Notes: a model not told the origin generated them from the letters alone. Shown: positions 8,203 through 16,190, counted from the first letter of the stretch. The stretch is DNA of 64,000 nucleotides from Candidatus Avelusimicrobium intestinipullorum (GCA_944324635.1 CALUXC010000008.1:1-64000), one strand, 5' to 3'. A program made the numbers and translations.

Positions 8203-9243
8203 ATGACTATCAACGAATTCAAATCCGCCTGTTTAGCTATTGAACAGGAATATAAGACCAAAATCGGCCAAGCCGCCGATTTGGCCGCCGTGGAAGAATT
8301 GCGCGTGGCCGCCCTGGGGCGCAAAGGCGCGCTGACGGAACTTTTGAAAGGTCTGAAAGATTTTTCCATTGAAGAAAAGAAAGAAGCCGGCCCGCTGGGC
8401 AATGCGCTTAAAGCGACGCTGTCCGCCGCGCTGGACGAAAAAGCCGAGTTCTTCGCCGCGAAAGAAATTAACGACGAATTGAACAAAGTAAATTTGGATT
8501 TAACCCTCCCCGGTTATCCCGTGGCCAAAGGCCACCGCCACCCGCTTTCCGTGGCGCAGGACCGCATGACGGATATCCTTTCCCGCCTGGGTTTTGAATG
8601 GGCGGAAGGACCTTGGGTAGAAGACGAAAAGCACAATTTTGATTTGCTTAACATTCCGCTGCACCACCCGGCGCGCGACGCGCAGGATACGTTCTTTGTG
8701 GACAGCAAAATGCCGCTTGTGTTGCGCACACATACGTCCAATGTGCAAAGCCGCTATATGGAAAAACACAAACCGCCGCTGCGCATTATGGCGCCCGGCC
8801 GCGTGTTTAGAAACGACAGCTTGGACGCTACCCACAGCCCCGTGTTTCACCAAATTGAAGGGCTGTATGTGGACAAACACGTCAGCTTGGCGGACTTGAA
8901 GAGCGATTTGACCGCCTTTATGAAAGGCTTATTTGGCGACAAAGCGGAAATCCGCTTCCGCCCGTCTTTCTTCCCGTTTACGGAACCCAGCGTGGAAGTG
9001 GACGTAAAATGCGTTTTCTGCCAGGGCAAAGGCTGCAACGTCTGCAAAGGCAGCGGTTGGATTGAAATGCTGGGCGCGGGCGTAGTGCACCCCAACGTGC
9101 TTAGAAACTGCGGCATTGACCCCGAACAGTACAGCGGCTACGCCTTCGGTATGGGCGTGGAACGCTTGGCAATGATGATGCTTAACATCAAAGATATCCG
9201 CACGTTCTATGAAAACGACTTGCGCGTACTCAAACAGTTTTAA
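8203..9243 (+). CDS. pheS: Phenylalanyl-tRNA synthetase alpha subunit
   Basis: The 346-residue catalytic subunit charges tRNA-Phe as an alpha2-beta2 enzyme with PheT. It has the N-terminal coiled coil (about residues 1-90) and the class II motifs: motif 2 in the APGRVFRND region, and motif 3 at GYAFGMGVERLAMM near the C-terminus. A CVFC..GCNVC insertion before GWIEMLGAG is a Cys-rich loop seen in many PheS proteins. The ATG at 8203 has no Shine-Dalgarno and sits 7 bases from a TATAAT box. pheT follows after 12 bases. Confidence 0.97.
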   Translation: MTINEFKSACLAIEQEYKTKIGQAADLAAVEELRVAALGRKGALTELLKGLKDFSIEEKKEAGPLGNALKATLSAALDEKAEFFAAKEINDELNKVNLDLTLPGYPVAKGHRHPLSVAQDRMTDILSRLGFEWAEGPWVEDEKHNFDLLNIPLHHPARDAQDTFFVDSKMPLVLRTHTSNVQSRYMEKHKPPLRIMAPGRVFRNDSLDATHSPVFHQIEGLYVDKHVSLADLKSDLTAFMKGLFGDKAEIRFRPSFFPFTEPSVEVDVKCVFCQGKGCNVCKGSGWIEMLGAGVVHPNVLRNCGIDPEQYSGYAFGMGVERLAMMMLNIKDIRTFYENDLRVLKQF

Positions 9244-9255
9244 GGATTTACGACA

Positions 9256-11640
9256 ATGAAGATACTTTATTCTTGGCTGAAAGATTTTATAGACATTGAT
9301 TTGGCTCCCGAAGAACTGGTCAAAAAACTGACCGACCTCGGCATAGAAGTGGCCTCCGTGGAAACCACGGGTGCGGATTTTGAAGGCGTAAACGTGGCCC
9401 AAATTATCAAAATTGAGGATCACCCCAACTCCGACCACTTGCACTTGGTGACGCTGGACCTGGGCGGCGGCAAAACGCAGCGCGTCGTGTGCGGCGCGCC
9501 GAACGTGGCCGTCGGTCAGAAAGTGCCGCTTGCGCGTGTAGGTGCGCGCTTGGGCAAAAACGTACTCAAGCCGGCGGTAATCCGCGGGGTGGAATCGGAA
9601 GGAATGATTTGCTCGTCCGATGAGCTCGGCCTTACGCAAACCCGTGCCCGCGGTATTATGGTGCTGGACGAAAACCTTCCCCTGGGGACGGACGTTTCCA
9701 CCTTGTACGGCAAGCCGGATTCTTTGTTTGATTTGGAAATCACGTCCAACCGCCCGGATTTGCTCTCGCACCTGGGGGTAGCGCGCGAATTGGCGGCGCT
9801 TCTTAATAAACCGGTCAAATTGCCGGAAGTGAAAGCCGTAAAAGGCGAAGGCAAAGCCCTGGAAGTGGAAATTCAAAACGCCGAAGGCTGCCCGCGCTAT
9901 ACGGGACGCATTATCCGCGGCGTGAAAAACACCGAATCTCCCGAATGGATGAAACAGCGCCTGGCCGCTATGGGCCTCAACCCCAAAAACGCCTTGGTGG
10001 ACGTAACCAACTACGTCATGTTTGAACTGGGGCACCCGCTGCACGCGTTTGATTTGCGCGAAGTGGAAGGGGGCAAAATTATCGTACGCAACGCGCAGGA
10101 AGGCGAAAAATTTACGCTCTTGGGCGGACGGGAACTGACGCTGAACGAAAACTGCCTGATGATTGCCGACGCCAAAAAAGCCACTGCTCTAGCCGGCATT
10201 ATGGGCGGGCTCAACAGCGGAATTAAAGAAGATACGCAGGATATTTTTATTGAAGCGGCGTATTTTAACCCGCCGACGGTAAACAAAACGGTCAAAAAAT
10301 TTGCCGTTTCGTCCGATTCTTCCCAACGCTTTGAACGCGGTACGGATATTGAAGGCGTAACGCTTGCCATGCAGCGCGCGACGGATTTGTTCCTCCAGCT
10401 CTGCGGCGGCACAGCTTCGGAAGTGGTGGACGTGTACCCCACCCGCTACGAAAGTCCCACCGTTACGTTTACGCCGGAACAAATTAACTCCATTTTGGGG
10501 GCCCAAATTTCCGAAGAACGCCTGAAAGAAATTTTCGGTCGTTTGGCGGCCGAGTTCCAGGCCAACGGCGATCAATGGACGTTCAAAGCGCCCACCCACC
10601 GCCGCGACCTGAACCATAAATGGGACCTGTCCGAAGAAGCTGCTCGCTTTGCCGGATACGATATGATTCCCGTGTCCGAAACCAAAGCCAGCCTGGCGTT
10701 TGCCGATAATCCCAAAGGCATTGACTTGGGCAAAAAATATGCCCGCACCTTGATTGGGGCCGGTTTCTGCGAATGTAAAAACATTGACTTTTTGGGCGAA
10801 AAAGAACTCAAGGCGTTTGGGGCGGACCCCAAGTTTTGCATCAAGGTAAAAAATGCCTTGGCTCAAGGCTGGGACTATCTGCGCCCGACATTGCTGCCGT
10901 CCCTGGTGAAAAACGTGGAAAGTAACCTGCGTTTTGGAAACAGCAATTTGGCCTTGTTTGAAACCACCAAAACGTTCCAGTCCATTAAAGGCTTCCCGGT
11001 GGAAGGCTACAGCGTGGCCGGCGTATTAAGCGGCACCTTGGAACAGGAAAAATTCTTTGGCGGGGCCGAAAAACCGGTGGATTTCTACTGGTTAAAAGGG
11101 CTGATGCAGGCCCTGCTGGCGGACGTGGAAGGCATTTCGTTTGTGCCGTCTAAAACGGCGCCGGTGTATATGCACCCCAAAATTTGCATGGACATCTTGT
11201 TAAACGGCAAGAGCATCGGTCTGTTTGGCAAATTGCACCCGCTCACCCTGAAGGCTTTTGGCGTAAAAACGCAAGAGGTATGGGCGTTTGAATTTGCCAC
11301 GAAGATGATTGAAAAAGCGTTTTCCGCGCGGGATTTCAAACCGGCTAAAGATGTGGCGGTATTGCCGCCGTCTTTGCGCGATTTGTCCGTCGTGGTGGAC
11401 GAAACGGTGTCGTATGCCAGCATTACCAGCGCGTTAGACAAAACGCCCTTGGATGTGGATATGACCTATCACTTGATTGACTTGTATCAAGGCGAACACT
11501 TGCCTGCCGGTAAAAAGAGCGTCACGTTCTCGCTGGCGTTTTCCAACCCGCAGCGCACGCTGAAAGATAAAGAAACCGACGACGCTTTTAACCGCATCGT
11601 GCAGCAACTGCGCGAACAGGTGGGAGCGGAGCTGAGATAG
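9256..11640 (+). CDS. pheT: Phenylalanyl-tRNA synthetase beta subunit
   Basis: At 794 residues this is a full-length PheT. In order it has the N-terminal domain (MKILYSWLKDFIDIDL), the tRNA-binding OB domain (about residues 45-150, with HPNSDHLHLV and VVCGAPNVAVGQKVPLA), the B3/4 editing domain (about 210-375, with DVTNYVMFELGHPLHAFD), the B5 domain (about 400-470), the pseudo-catalytic core, and the C-terminal anticodon-binding FDX-ACB domain (about 700-794, RDLSVVVDE). It forms the heterotetramer with PheS. A short coiled-coil gene follows after one base. Confidence 0.97.
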   Translation: MKILYSWLKDFIDIDLAPEELVKKLTDLGIEVASVETTGADFEGVNVAQIIKIEDHPNSDHLHLVTLDLGGGKTQRVVCGAPNVAVGQKVPLARVGARLGKNVLKPAVIRGVESEGMICSSDELGLTQTRARGIMVLDENLPLGTDVSTLYGKPDSLFDLEITSNRPDLLSHLGVARELAALLNKPVKLPEVKAVKGEGKALEVEIQNAEGCPRYTGRIIRGVKNTESPEWMKQRLAAMGLNPKNALVDVTNYVMFELGHPLHAFDLREVEGGKIIVRNAQEGEKFTLLGGRELTLNENCLMIADAKKATALAGIMGGLNSGIKEDTQDIFIEAAYFNPPTVNKTVKKFAVSSDSSQRFERGTDIEGVTLAMQRATDLFLQLCGGTASEVVDVYPTRYESPTVTFTPEQINSILGAQISEERLKEIFGRLAAEFQANGDQWTFKAPTHRRDLNHKWDLSEEAARFAGYDMIPVSETKASLAFADNPKGIDLGKKYARTLIGAGFCECKNIDFLGEKELKAFGADPKFCIKVKNALAQGWDYLRPTLLPSLVKNVESNLRFGNSNLALFETTKTFQSIKGFPVEGYSVAGVLSGTLEQEKFFGGAEKPVDFYWLKGLMQALLADVEGISFVPSKTAPVYMHPKICMDILLNGKSIGLFGKLHPLTLKAFGVKTQEVWAFEFATKMIEKAFSARDFKPAKDVAVLPPSLRDLSVVVDETVSYASITSALDKTPLDVDMTYHLIDLYQGEHLPAGKKSVTFSLAFSNPQRTLKDKETDDAFNRIVQQLREQVGAELR

Positions 11641-11641
11641 T

Positions 11642-11902
11642 ATGCAGGAAAAACTCAAACAGTTGGAACTTTTGGTATCGCAAACGCTCGCCCGGCAGAA
11701 AGAACTGCAGGGCGAGAATACGGCGCTGAAAGCCAAACTGCGCAGCTTGGAAGACGGCGTGGAAAAACTGAAAGCCACGGAAAGCGAACTAAGGGACCTA
11801 AAAGAATGGAAACGCAATGTGCAAACCGTGCTGAAAAAACTGTCCGCCAAGCTGGATAAGGAAATCGCCAAAGCGCAGGAAGAAAAAGAAAAGATTGTTT
11901 GA
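11642..11902 (+). CDS. Small coiled-coil protein downstream of pheT
   Basis: The 86-residue product is almost all heptad-like helix (LKQLELLVSQTLARQ, ENTALKAKLRSLEDGVEKLK, ELRDLKEWKRNVQTVLKKL), charged and without Cys or a signal peptide, so it should be a cytoplasmic coiled coil. It begins one base after the pheT stop and must be co-transcribed with pheST. Position and size recall small ZapB-like division proteins, and zapA is divergently placed at the other end of pheST, but there is no diagnostic motif. Function is therefore not assigned. Confidence 0.7.
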   Translation: MQEKLKQLELLVSQTLARQKELQGENTALKAKLRSLEDGVEKLKATESELRDLKEWKRNVQTVLKKLSAKLDKEIAKAQEEKEKIV

Positions 11903-11918
11903 GAAAATTTGCAGCAAT

Positions 11919-11956
11919 AAAAAAACGGGACCTTTTTGAAAAGGCCCCGTTTTTTG
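11919..11956. terminator. Bidirectional terminator, pheST unit / ybgC
   Basis: A long hairpin with AAAAAACGGG / CCCGTTTTTT arms and an inner CCTTTT / AAAAGG stem has A and T runs on both flanks. It separates the convergent units. Confidence 0.88.
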
Positions 11957-11967
11957 TGTTAAAGCAA

Positions 11968-12357
11968 TTAAGCGGCCAGCGGCGCCATAGCGGCTTTTAC
12001 GTCCGCCCCCATGGAAACGGGCATGCCCGAGCTGTTAACGCACACCAAAGTGGTTTTGCCTTTGGTGCAGAGGCGTCCGTTTTGATTCGTGATGATGTTT
12101 TCAAATACGATTTTAATGTCGGACACTTCCAATACGCGGGTAGCCACGTCAATCACGTCGCCATAGCGCACGGAAAATTTATATTCCACTTCCTGCCGGG
12201 CTACCACAAAGTACAGCCCCCGCTGCATCAAGGCCGGAATGGAAAACCCCTTTTCCGCCATGTACAGGGTGCGGGCTTCTTCAAAGTATTTCAAATAGTT
12301 GGCGTAGTAAACCACGTTTCCGCAGTCGGTATCGTGGTAAAAAATAGTTTTCTTCAT
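11968..12357 (-). CDS. YbgC-like acyl-CoA thioesterase (4HBT hotdog fold)
   Basis: The 129-residue product has the YbgC/FadM signature FYHDTDCGNVVYYANYLKYF near the N-terminus, including the catalytic Asp, and the single hotdog-fold length. The family hydrolyses short- or medium-chain acyl-CoA or acyl-ACP thioesters in the cytoplasm. In many bacteria ybgC sits beside tol-pal, but here it follows a yjbQ-family gene after one base, with GGAG as Shine-Dalgarno. The substrate cannot be inferred. Confidence 0.88.
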   Translation of the reverse strand: MKKTIFYHDTDCGNVVYYANYLKYFEEARTLYMAEKGFSIPALMQRGLYFVVARQEVEYKFSVRYGDVIDVATRVLEVSDIKIVFENIITNQNGRLCTKGKTTLVCVNSSGMPVSMGADVKAAMAPLAA

Positions 12358-12358
12358 G

Positions 12359-12775
12359 TTATTCTCCGATAATTTTAATTAAAATCCGCTTGTTGCGCTG
12401 GCCGTCAAATTCCCCGTAAAAAATGGTTTCCCAGGGGCCAAAGTCCAGCTGTCCGTTCGTCACGGCCACCACCACTTCGCGCCCTAAAAGAGTGCGTTTT
12501 AAGTGGGCATCGCCGTTGTCTTCCCCGGTGAGGTTGTGTTGATATTTATCTACTCCGTAAGGGGCCAGTTTTTCGGTCCAGCGCAGGAAATCCTGGTGCA
12601 GGCCGCGTTCGTTGTCATTGATGAACACGCTGGAAGTGATGTGCATGGAGTTTACCAAACACAGCCCCTCGCGAATGCCGCTTTTTTGCAGGGCTTCTTC
12701 CACCTGGGGGGTGATGTTGACGATTTGGTAGCGTTTGTCGGTGCAAACGGTTAGATATTGGGTATAAGATTTCAT
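12359..12775 (-). CDS. yjbQ: YjbQ-family (UPF0047) protein
   Basis: The 138-residue protein matches the YjbQ/UPF0047 family: the stretches [35 protein letters not shown] and [19 protein letters not shown] are its conserved core, with the His residues that bind metal. E. coli YjbQ has weak thiamin phosphate synthase activity, but the true role of the family is not settled. The gene heads a two-gene unit with the thioesterase. There is no Shine-Dalgarno; TATAAT ends 8 bases before the ATG. Confidence 0.88.
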   Translation of the reverse strand: MKSYTQYLTVCTDKRYQIVNITPQVEEALQKSGIREGLCLVNSMHITSSVFINDNERGLHQDFLRWTEKLAPYGVDKYQHNLTGEDNGDAHLKRTLLGREVVVAVTNGQLDFGPWETIFYGEFDGQRNKRILIKIIGE

Positions 12776-12783
12776 ATAATTAA

Positions 12784-12789
12784 ATTATA
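12784..12789 (-). promoter_or_regulatory. -10 box of yjbQ-ybgC, near-leaderless
   Basis: A perfect TATAAT on the minus strand is followed by 8 A/T-only bases and the yjbQ ATG at 12775. This leaves room for a leader of at most one or two bases. Confidence 0.55.
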
Positions 12790-12803
12790 CTTGATATAGA
12801 CGG

Positions 12804-12832
12804 CTGAAAGTACCGCCGGATTTTGTTACAAT
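12804..12832 (+). promoter_or_regulatory. Promoter of the 12839 gene, leaderless geometry
   Basis: CTGAAA (12804-12809), a 17-base spacer, and TACAAT (12827-12832) preceded by an extended -10 TG at 12824-12825. Six bases (AAACGT) separate the -10 from the ATG, so +1 would be the start codon itself. Confidence 0.65.
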
Positions 12833-12838
12833 AAACGT

Positions 12839-13768
12839 ATGAAAAAAGAAGATTTAATGAAGCTGCTGCGCAATCCCGCCAAATACCGCAAGGCCAATCG
12901 CCCGGCGGATGCAGCGGCCGTGCAGGCCGCGGCGGAGAAGAAAGCCTCCCACAAAATGCAAGATACCTTGATGCTGGGTGTAGGGGTGGGCGTGGTGGCG
13001 CTTATTTGCATTACGCTGCTTATCATTATGCATGCCAAAAATCGGGCGGAAAATTTAACCGCCGCGCTGGACCCGGAACAAATTGAGGGGCTGGCCGTGG
13101 CGGGTACGGCGTTTGACCCGTCCGTCGGCGCGGTGACGTATATTCAGGTACAGGAAGGGCAGGACCGCAACGTGGCCGTGAGCAACTTGGGTTCTACCTT
13201 GCCCATTATCAGCCGTTTTAATTATAAAGCTTTTACGCCTACCAACTACGAGATTATCGGTGCGGCTCCCTGGGCGCTGACGACTAACTTTTCTTCCAAT
13301 ATGTCCGACCCGGATTTAATGCGCTATCTTCTTTCCAACGACGACATGATCAAAGCGTTCTTGGAACGGCCTGATGTGGCCCCGTTGTTGGAGGACCCGC
13401 AGAAATTGCTGGCATATACGAAAAACAAAGAAGCGATGGCCGAATTCTTTGACAGTGACACCGTCAAAGGAGTGCTGGCCAACCAACAAATGCTCCGCTC
13501 GGTGGCGGGCAGCCGTTTTATGAGCTATTTGCTTATCAGCAAGTCCGTTAAATATTTCCGCGACCGCCCGCAGGAAGCGGCGGCCATTATTGCCGCAAAT
13601 CCGTACTTAAAGGAACTGCGCGATAATCCCAATGTGCAGGTGGCGGTAAAAGAAAACCCGTATCTTAAAAAGATAGCACCCGTGTTGCTGGGGCCGGCTT
13701 CTTCGTCGGCGCAGGGGCAGCATGCGGGCACGGCGAAAAAGCAGTCTGCCAAGCGTGCAAAAAAATAA
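12839..13768 (+). CDS. Membrane-anchored protein of unknown function, 309 aa
   Basis: I do not recognise the family. There is a basic N-terminus (about 43 residues), one hydrophobic segment (LMLGVGVGVVALICITLLII, about residues 44-63), and a large domain that should face the periplasm. The C-terminal part repeats short helical units with Asn-Pro turns (DPDLMRYLLSNDDMIKAFLE, RPDVAPLLEDPQKLLAY, NPYLKELRDNPNVQVAVKENP), like STI1/DP-type helical repeats. The tail is Lys/Ala-rich. It is transcribed divergently from yjbQ, with a leaderless-type promoter and no Shine-Dalgarno. tRNA-Gly follows with its own promoter. Confidence 0.75.
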   Translation: MKKEDLMKLLRNPAKYRKANRPADAAAVQAAAEKKASHKMQDTLMLGVGVGVVALICITLLIIMHAKNRAENLTAALDPEQIEGLAVAGTAFDPSVGAVTYIQVQEGQDRNVAVSNLGSTLPIISRFNYKAFTPTNYEIIGAAPWALTTNFSSNMSDPDLMRYLLSNDDMIKAFLERPDVAPLLEDPQKLLAYTKNKEAMAEFFDSDTVKGVLANQQMLRSVAGSRFMSYLLISKSVKYFRDRPQEAAAIIAANPYLKELRDNPNVQVAVKENPYLKKIAPVLLGPASSSAQGQHAGTAKKQSAKRAKK

Positions 13769-13770
13769 AC

Positions 13771-13800
13771 TTGTGCGCGGCGTATAAAATGTGTTATAAT
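13771..13800 (+). promoter_or_regulatory. Promoter of tRNA-Gly
   Basis: TTGTGC (13771-13776), an 18-base spacer and TATAAT (13795-13800) with the extended TG at 13792-13793. The tRNA 5' end is 28 bases downstream. Confidence 0.75.
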
Positions 13801-13827
13801 TTTAGTGTTGAAGGTAAACAGATTTAC

Positions 13828-13901
13828 GCGGGCGTGGTTCAATGGTAGAACGCGACCTTGCCAAGGTTGAGACGAGAGTTCGATTCTCTTCGCCCGCTCC
13901 A
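13828..13901 (+). tRNA. tRNA-Gly (anticodon GCC)
   Basis: The sequence folds as a cloverleaf: acceptor stem GCGGGCG / CGCCCGC, D arm GTTC...GAAC, anticodon stem CGACC / GGTTG around loop TTGCCAA (anticodon GCC), T arm GAGAG TTCGATT CTCTT, and an encoded CCA end at 13899-13901. The gene has its own promoter and terminator. Confidence 0.96.
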
Positions 13902-13906
13902 TTTAG

Positions 13907-13936
13907 AAACCCGGAACAAAATGTTCCGGGTTTTTT
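13907..13936 (+). terminator. Terminator after tRNA-Gly
   Basis: Stem AACCCGGAACA / TGTTCCGGGTT followed by a T run. Confidence 0.9.
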
Positions 13937-13967
13937 ATTTGGAAAAATTTCCTCAATGGGACATTTC

Positions 13968-14363
13968 TCACGGGAGTTCCTTAAATAGCTCTTTGGCTTC
14001 TTGAGACAAATTGTCCAAATTATATTTACAGGGTATATTCTCTTCTTTTAGGTACTGTACACCCCATAAATTAAGCGCGGTGATGATAGGGGTAAGAGTT
14101 TTACCTCGTTGAGATAGCGAATATTCCGTTTTGGGGGGAACCACCGGATAGAGTTTTCTCGTAATAATTCCATGTGCTTCTAATTCTTTCAATTGTTGAA
14201 TGAGCATTTTGGGCGTCGCTTGCGGAATCAGTTTTTGCAATTCGTTATAGCGAAGAGTCCTCCCTATCAAGTAACCCAAAATAATCCCTTTATATTTGCC
14301 TCCGATGATACCCATGGTAGCTTCTAACGGGCATTGATATTCTTTGGTTTGCGTTGTTTTCAT
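13968..14363 (-). CDS. HxlR-family winged-helix transcription regulator
   Basis: The 131-residue protein has the HxlR (MarR-like) pattern: a Cys near the start (EYQCPLEATMGIIGGKYKG), the recognition helix region LRYNELQKLIPQATPKMLIQQLKELEAHGII, and the wing VVPPKTEYSLSQRGKTL. HxlR regulators often sense thiol- or carbonyl-reactive compounds and control a neighbouring gene. I chose the ATG at 14363 because the longer frame is a hydrophobic, unrelated extension. It is divergent from the metallo-hydrolase gene, and tandem repeats lie between the two. This region is more A+T-rich than its neighbours, suggesting transfer. Confidence 0.9.
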   Translation of the reverse strand: MKTTQTKEYQCPLEATMGIIGGKYKGIILGYLIGRTLRYNELQKLIPQATPKMLIQQLKELEAHGIITRKLYPVVPPKTEYSLSQRGKTLTPIITALNLWGVQYLKEENIPCKYNLDNLSQEAKELFKELP

Positions 14364-14379
14364 ATGTTTGAAAGCCCTT

Positions 14380-14413
14380 ATTATACAAAAAGTAAGTATT
14401 ATACAAAAAAGTA
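14380..14413. repeat. Tandem direct repeat in the HxlR divergon, candidate operator
   Basis: Two near-identical copies of ATTATACAAAAAGTA lie at 14380-14394 and 14398-14413, the second with one extra A. Read on the minus strand, each contains TATAAT usable as the hxlR -10 box, and together they lie just upstream of the metallo-hydrolase -35. This is the expected place for an autoregulator to bind. Binding is inferred. Confidence 0.6.
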
Positions 14414-14418
14414 CATTC

Positions 14419-14447
14419 TTGCTAAAAATATACCAAAAAACTATGAT
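14419..14447 (+). promoter_or_regulatory. Promoter of the metallo-hydrolase gene
   Basis: TTGCTA (14419-14424), a 17-base spacer and TATGAT (14442-14447). A strong AAGGAGGG Shine-Dalgarno follows at 14454-14461. Confidence 0.7.
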
Positions 14448-14465
14448 GAAGGCAAGGAGGGTATT

Positions 14466-15245
14466 ATGAAAATTACTCAAATTCGCAATGCAACCTTATG
14501 GATTGAATATGGGGGAATTAAATTTTTAATAGACCCTTGGCTGGGGCCTAAAGAATATATGCCCGGGTTTGAAGGTGCAATTCATTCGGAAGTTCGTCAA
14601 CCACATACAAATTTGCCATTCCCTGTGGAAGAAGTCGTGCTCGCGGATGCTGTTATTTTAACTCATGTGCATCCGGACCACTGGGATAGCTATGCCCAAC
14701 AGGCTTTACGTAAGGATATTGAATTTTTAGTTCAGTCCGAGGCGGATAAACAATACATTGAAGCCCAGGGTTTTACCCGCGTACGGGTTCTTGGCACGGA
14801 AGGATTATCCATTGGCGAGGTAAGCTTGTACAAAACCCCTGGCCAACACGGAGAAAGAGCTAAAATTGAACCGGTATGCCGGCAGCAGGGCTTGCCGTAT
14901 GACGCAATGGGAGTCGTTTTGAAAGCGCCTGGCGAAAAAACGCTTTATGTCGCGGGGGACACTATTTTTTGCGATGAAGTAAAACAAACGCTACAATCCT
15001 ATCAGCCGGAGGTTATAATCGTGAATGCTTGCGCCGCACGAGTTGCTAGCGGGGACCGTTTAATTATGGATGCAAATGATGTGGAGCAAACCGCCCTGCA
15101 TGCGCCCGGTGCCGTTTTGATTGCGAGTCATATGGATGAAGTAAGCCACTTATCTCTAACCAGGCAGCAACTACGGGATTTTATCACACGTAAAAAAATG
15201 TCTCAAGTTAAAATTCCTGAGAATGGAGAATCCTTGGAATTTTAA
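14466..15245 (+). CDS. MBL-fold metallo-hydrolase (UlaG/L-type)
   Basis: The 259-residue product has the metallo-beta-lactamase metal site THVHPDHWD (about residues 64-72), YVAGDTIF near residue 162 and SHMDEVSH near residue 222. The opening MKITQIRNATLWIEYGG with FLIDPW resembles the UlaG-like branch, which hydrolyses lactones, phosphodiesters or similar small molecules. The ATG at 14466 follows a strong Shine-Dalgarno. It is probably under control of the adjacent divergent HxlR regulator, pointing to a chemical-stress or detoxification role, but the substrate is unknown. Base composition is A+T-rich compared with flanking genes. Confidence 0.88.
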   Translation: MKITQIRNATLWIEYGGIKFLIDPWLGPKEYMPGFEGAIHSEVRQPHTNLPFPVEEVVLADAVILTHVHPDHWDSYAQQALRKDIEFLVQSEADKQYIEAQGFTRVRVLGTEGLSIGEVSLYKTPGQHGERAKIEPVCRQQGLPYDAMGVVLKAPGEKTLYVAGDTIFCDEVKQTLQSYQPEVIIVNACAARVASGDRLIMDANDVEQTALHAPGAVLIASHMDEVSHLSLTRQQLRDFITRKKMSQVKIPENGESLEF

Positions 15246-15260
15246 TTTTTTGTCCGGGTT

Positions 15261-15292
15261 AAAACGGCCTCCTCAATAAGAGGCCGTTTTTT
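15261..15292 (+). terminator. Terminator after the metallo-hydrolase
   Basis: Stem AAACGGCCTC / GAGGCCGTTT with loop CTCAATAA and a T tail. Confidence 0.9.
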
Positions 15293-15349
15293 GCAGTATT
15301 TTATAAAGGGTCCTTCATGAGCGGATTGTATGAAGAAGGTTGTTATAAC

Positions 15350-15393
15350 GGGCCTACAAAAAAATAGGTCCAAATTCCCCTGGAAATAGGACC
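15350..15393 (+). promoter_or_regulatory. Leader with two mutually exclusive hairpins upstream of 15447 gene
   Basis: TAGGTCC at 15365-15371 can pair upstream with GGGCCTA (15350-15356), or its GGTCC part can pair downstream with GGACC (15389-15393) around an inner TTCC/GGAA stem. A TGTTATAAC extended -10-like element lies at 15341-15349; if it is the real promoter, the first arm may only partly be transcribed. This could be an RNA switch or simply a stable 5' end. Confidence 0.35.
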
Positions 15394-15446
15394 AAAGACC
15401 CTCGTAAAAAAAGCCTCAAAAAGAGATACTAAAGTAAGAGGTAATT

Positions 15447-16124
15447 ATGAAAAACATTCTTTTTATTTTAGTGGTCTGTTTGATGGTTTCCGTGGTCAAC
15501 GCCGCCCCGAATGCGGATGCGCGCCAAGAACGCCGCCAACAGTTGGTGCACGAATATTTAACGCGTGCCATTTCCTCTGCCGATTTGAATAAAGAAAATG
15601 AATTTGGCGATACGCCCGTATTCACCGCCGCGCAAAACGGGGACGTCAATTCCATCTTGAAATTTGGACAAAGAGCCGCCTCCGGTTCGTTCTTGCTTAG
15701 AACCGGCAAAAACGGGAACAATGTGTTCCACGTGGCCCGCAACGCGCAAACCTTTCAGGCGTTGGCCCGCGTACTGCGCAAGTTTTATCCCAGCGATTAC
15801 AAAATTAAAATTCGTCAGATGATGAACCAGCGCAACCAACAGGGCGAAACCCCGGTGCAGGCGCAAATCAATTACGGCCGTGCCGATACTTTTAGAATTG
15901 CTTTCCCGTACACGGAACTGTACGAAAAAATTATGACCGTCAAATCCAAAATGGACAAAGGCGGCCTGGTGGCCGAAGTAGCCAAAACCGAAGCGGCTGC
16001 CGTGTTGGAAATGAGCAAGGATTTCAGCGGGCGCACCATCGCCCAAGCCGCGCGGGACAATGCTTCCGCCCCCGGTATGGATAAAGTGGTTGCGTTCTTT
16101 AACGAAAACGCTTCTTATCTGTAA
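15447..16124 (+). CDS. Secreted ankyrin-like repeat protein
   Basis: The 225-residue product has a signal peptide (MKNILFILVVCLMVSVVNA, cut after about residue 19). Degenerate ankyrin-type repeats follow: GDTPVFTAAQNGDVNSILKF, GNNVFHVARNAQTFQALARV and GETPVQAQINYGRADTFRIA. The C-terminus is helical and ends with IAQAARDN. Ankyrin-like modules in the periplasm usually bind proteins, but no partner can be named. AAGAGG precedes the ATG. It stands alone, with an unusual leader upstream and a terminator downstream. Confidence 0.75.
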   Translation: MKNILFILVVCLMVSVVNAAPNADARQERRQQLVHEYLTRAISSADLNKENEFGDTPVFTAAQNGDVNSILKFGQRAASGSFLLRTGKNGNNVFHVARNAQTFQALARVLRKFYPSDYKIKIRQMMNQRNQQGETPVQAQINYGRADTFRIAFPYTELYEKIMTVKSKMDKGGLVAEVAKTEAAAVLEMSKDFSGRTIAQAARDNASAPGMDKVVAFFNENASYL

Positions 16125-16148
16125 CCGTCCGTTTTCATACCCCCCCAC

Positions 16149-16184
16149 ACACCTCCGGTCCCCCCCGGAGGTGTTCCTTTTTAT
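16149..16184 (+). terminator. Terminator after the ankyrin-like gene
   Basis: Stem ACACCTCCGG / CCGGAGGTGT followed by a T-rich stretch. Confidence 0.85.
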
Positions 16185-16190
16185 ATATAA

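Noticed and set aside
8929-10044. 371-codon minus-strand frame opposite pheS/pheT
   Set aside because: It is antisense to secure synthetase genes, with the same His/Phe-rich bias and no family match.
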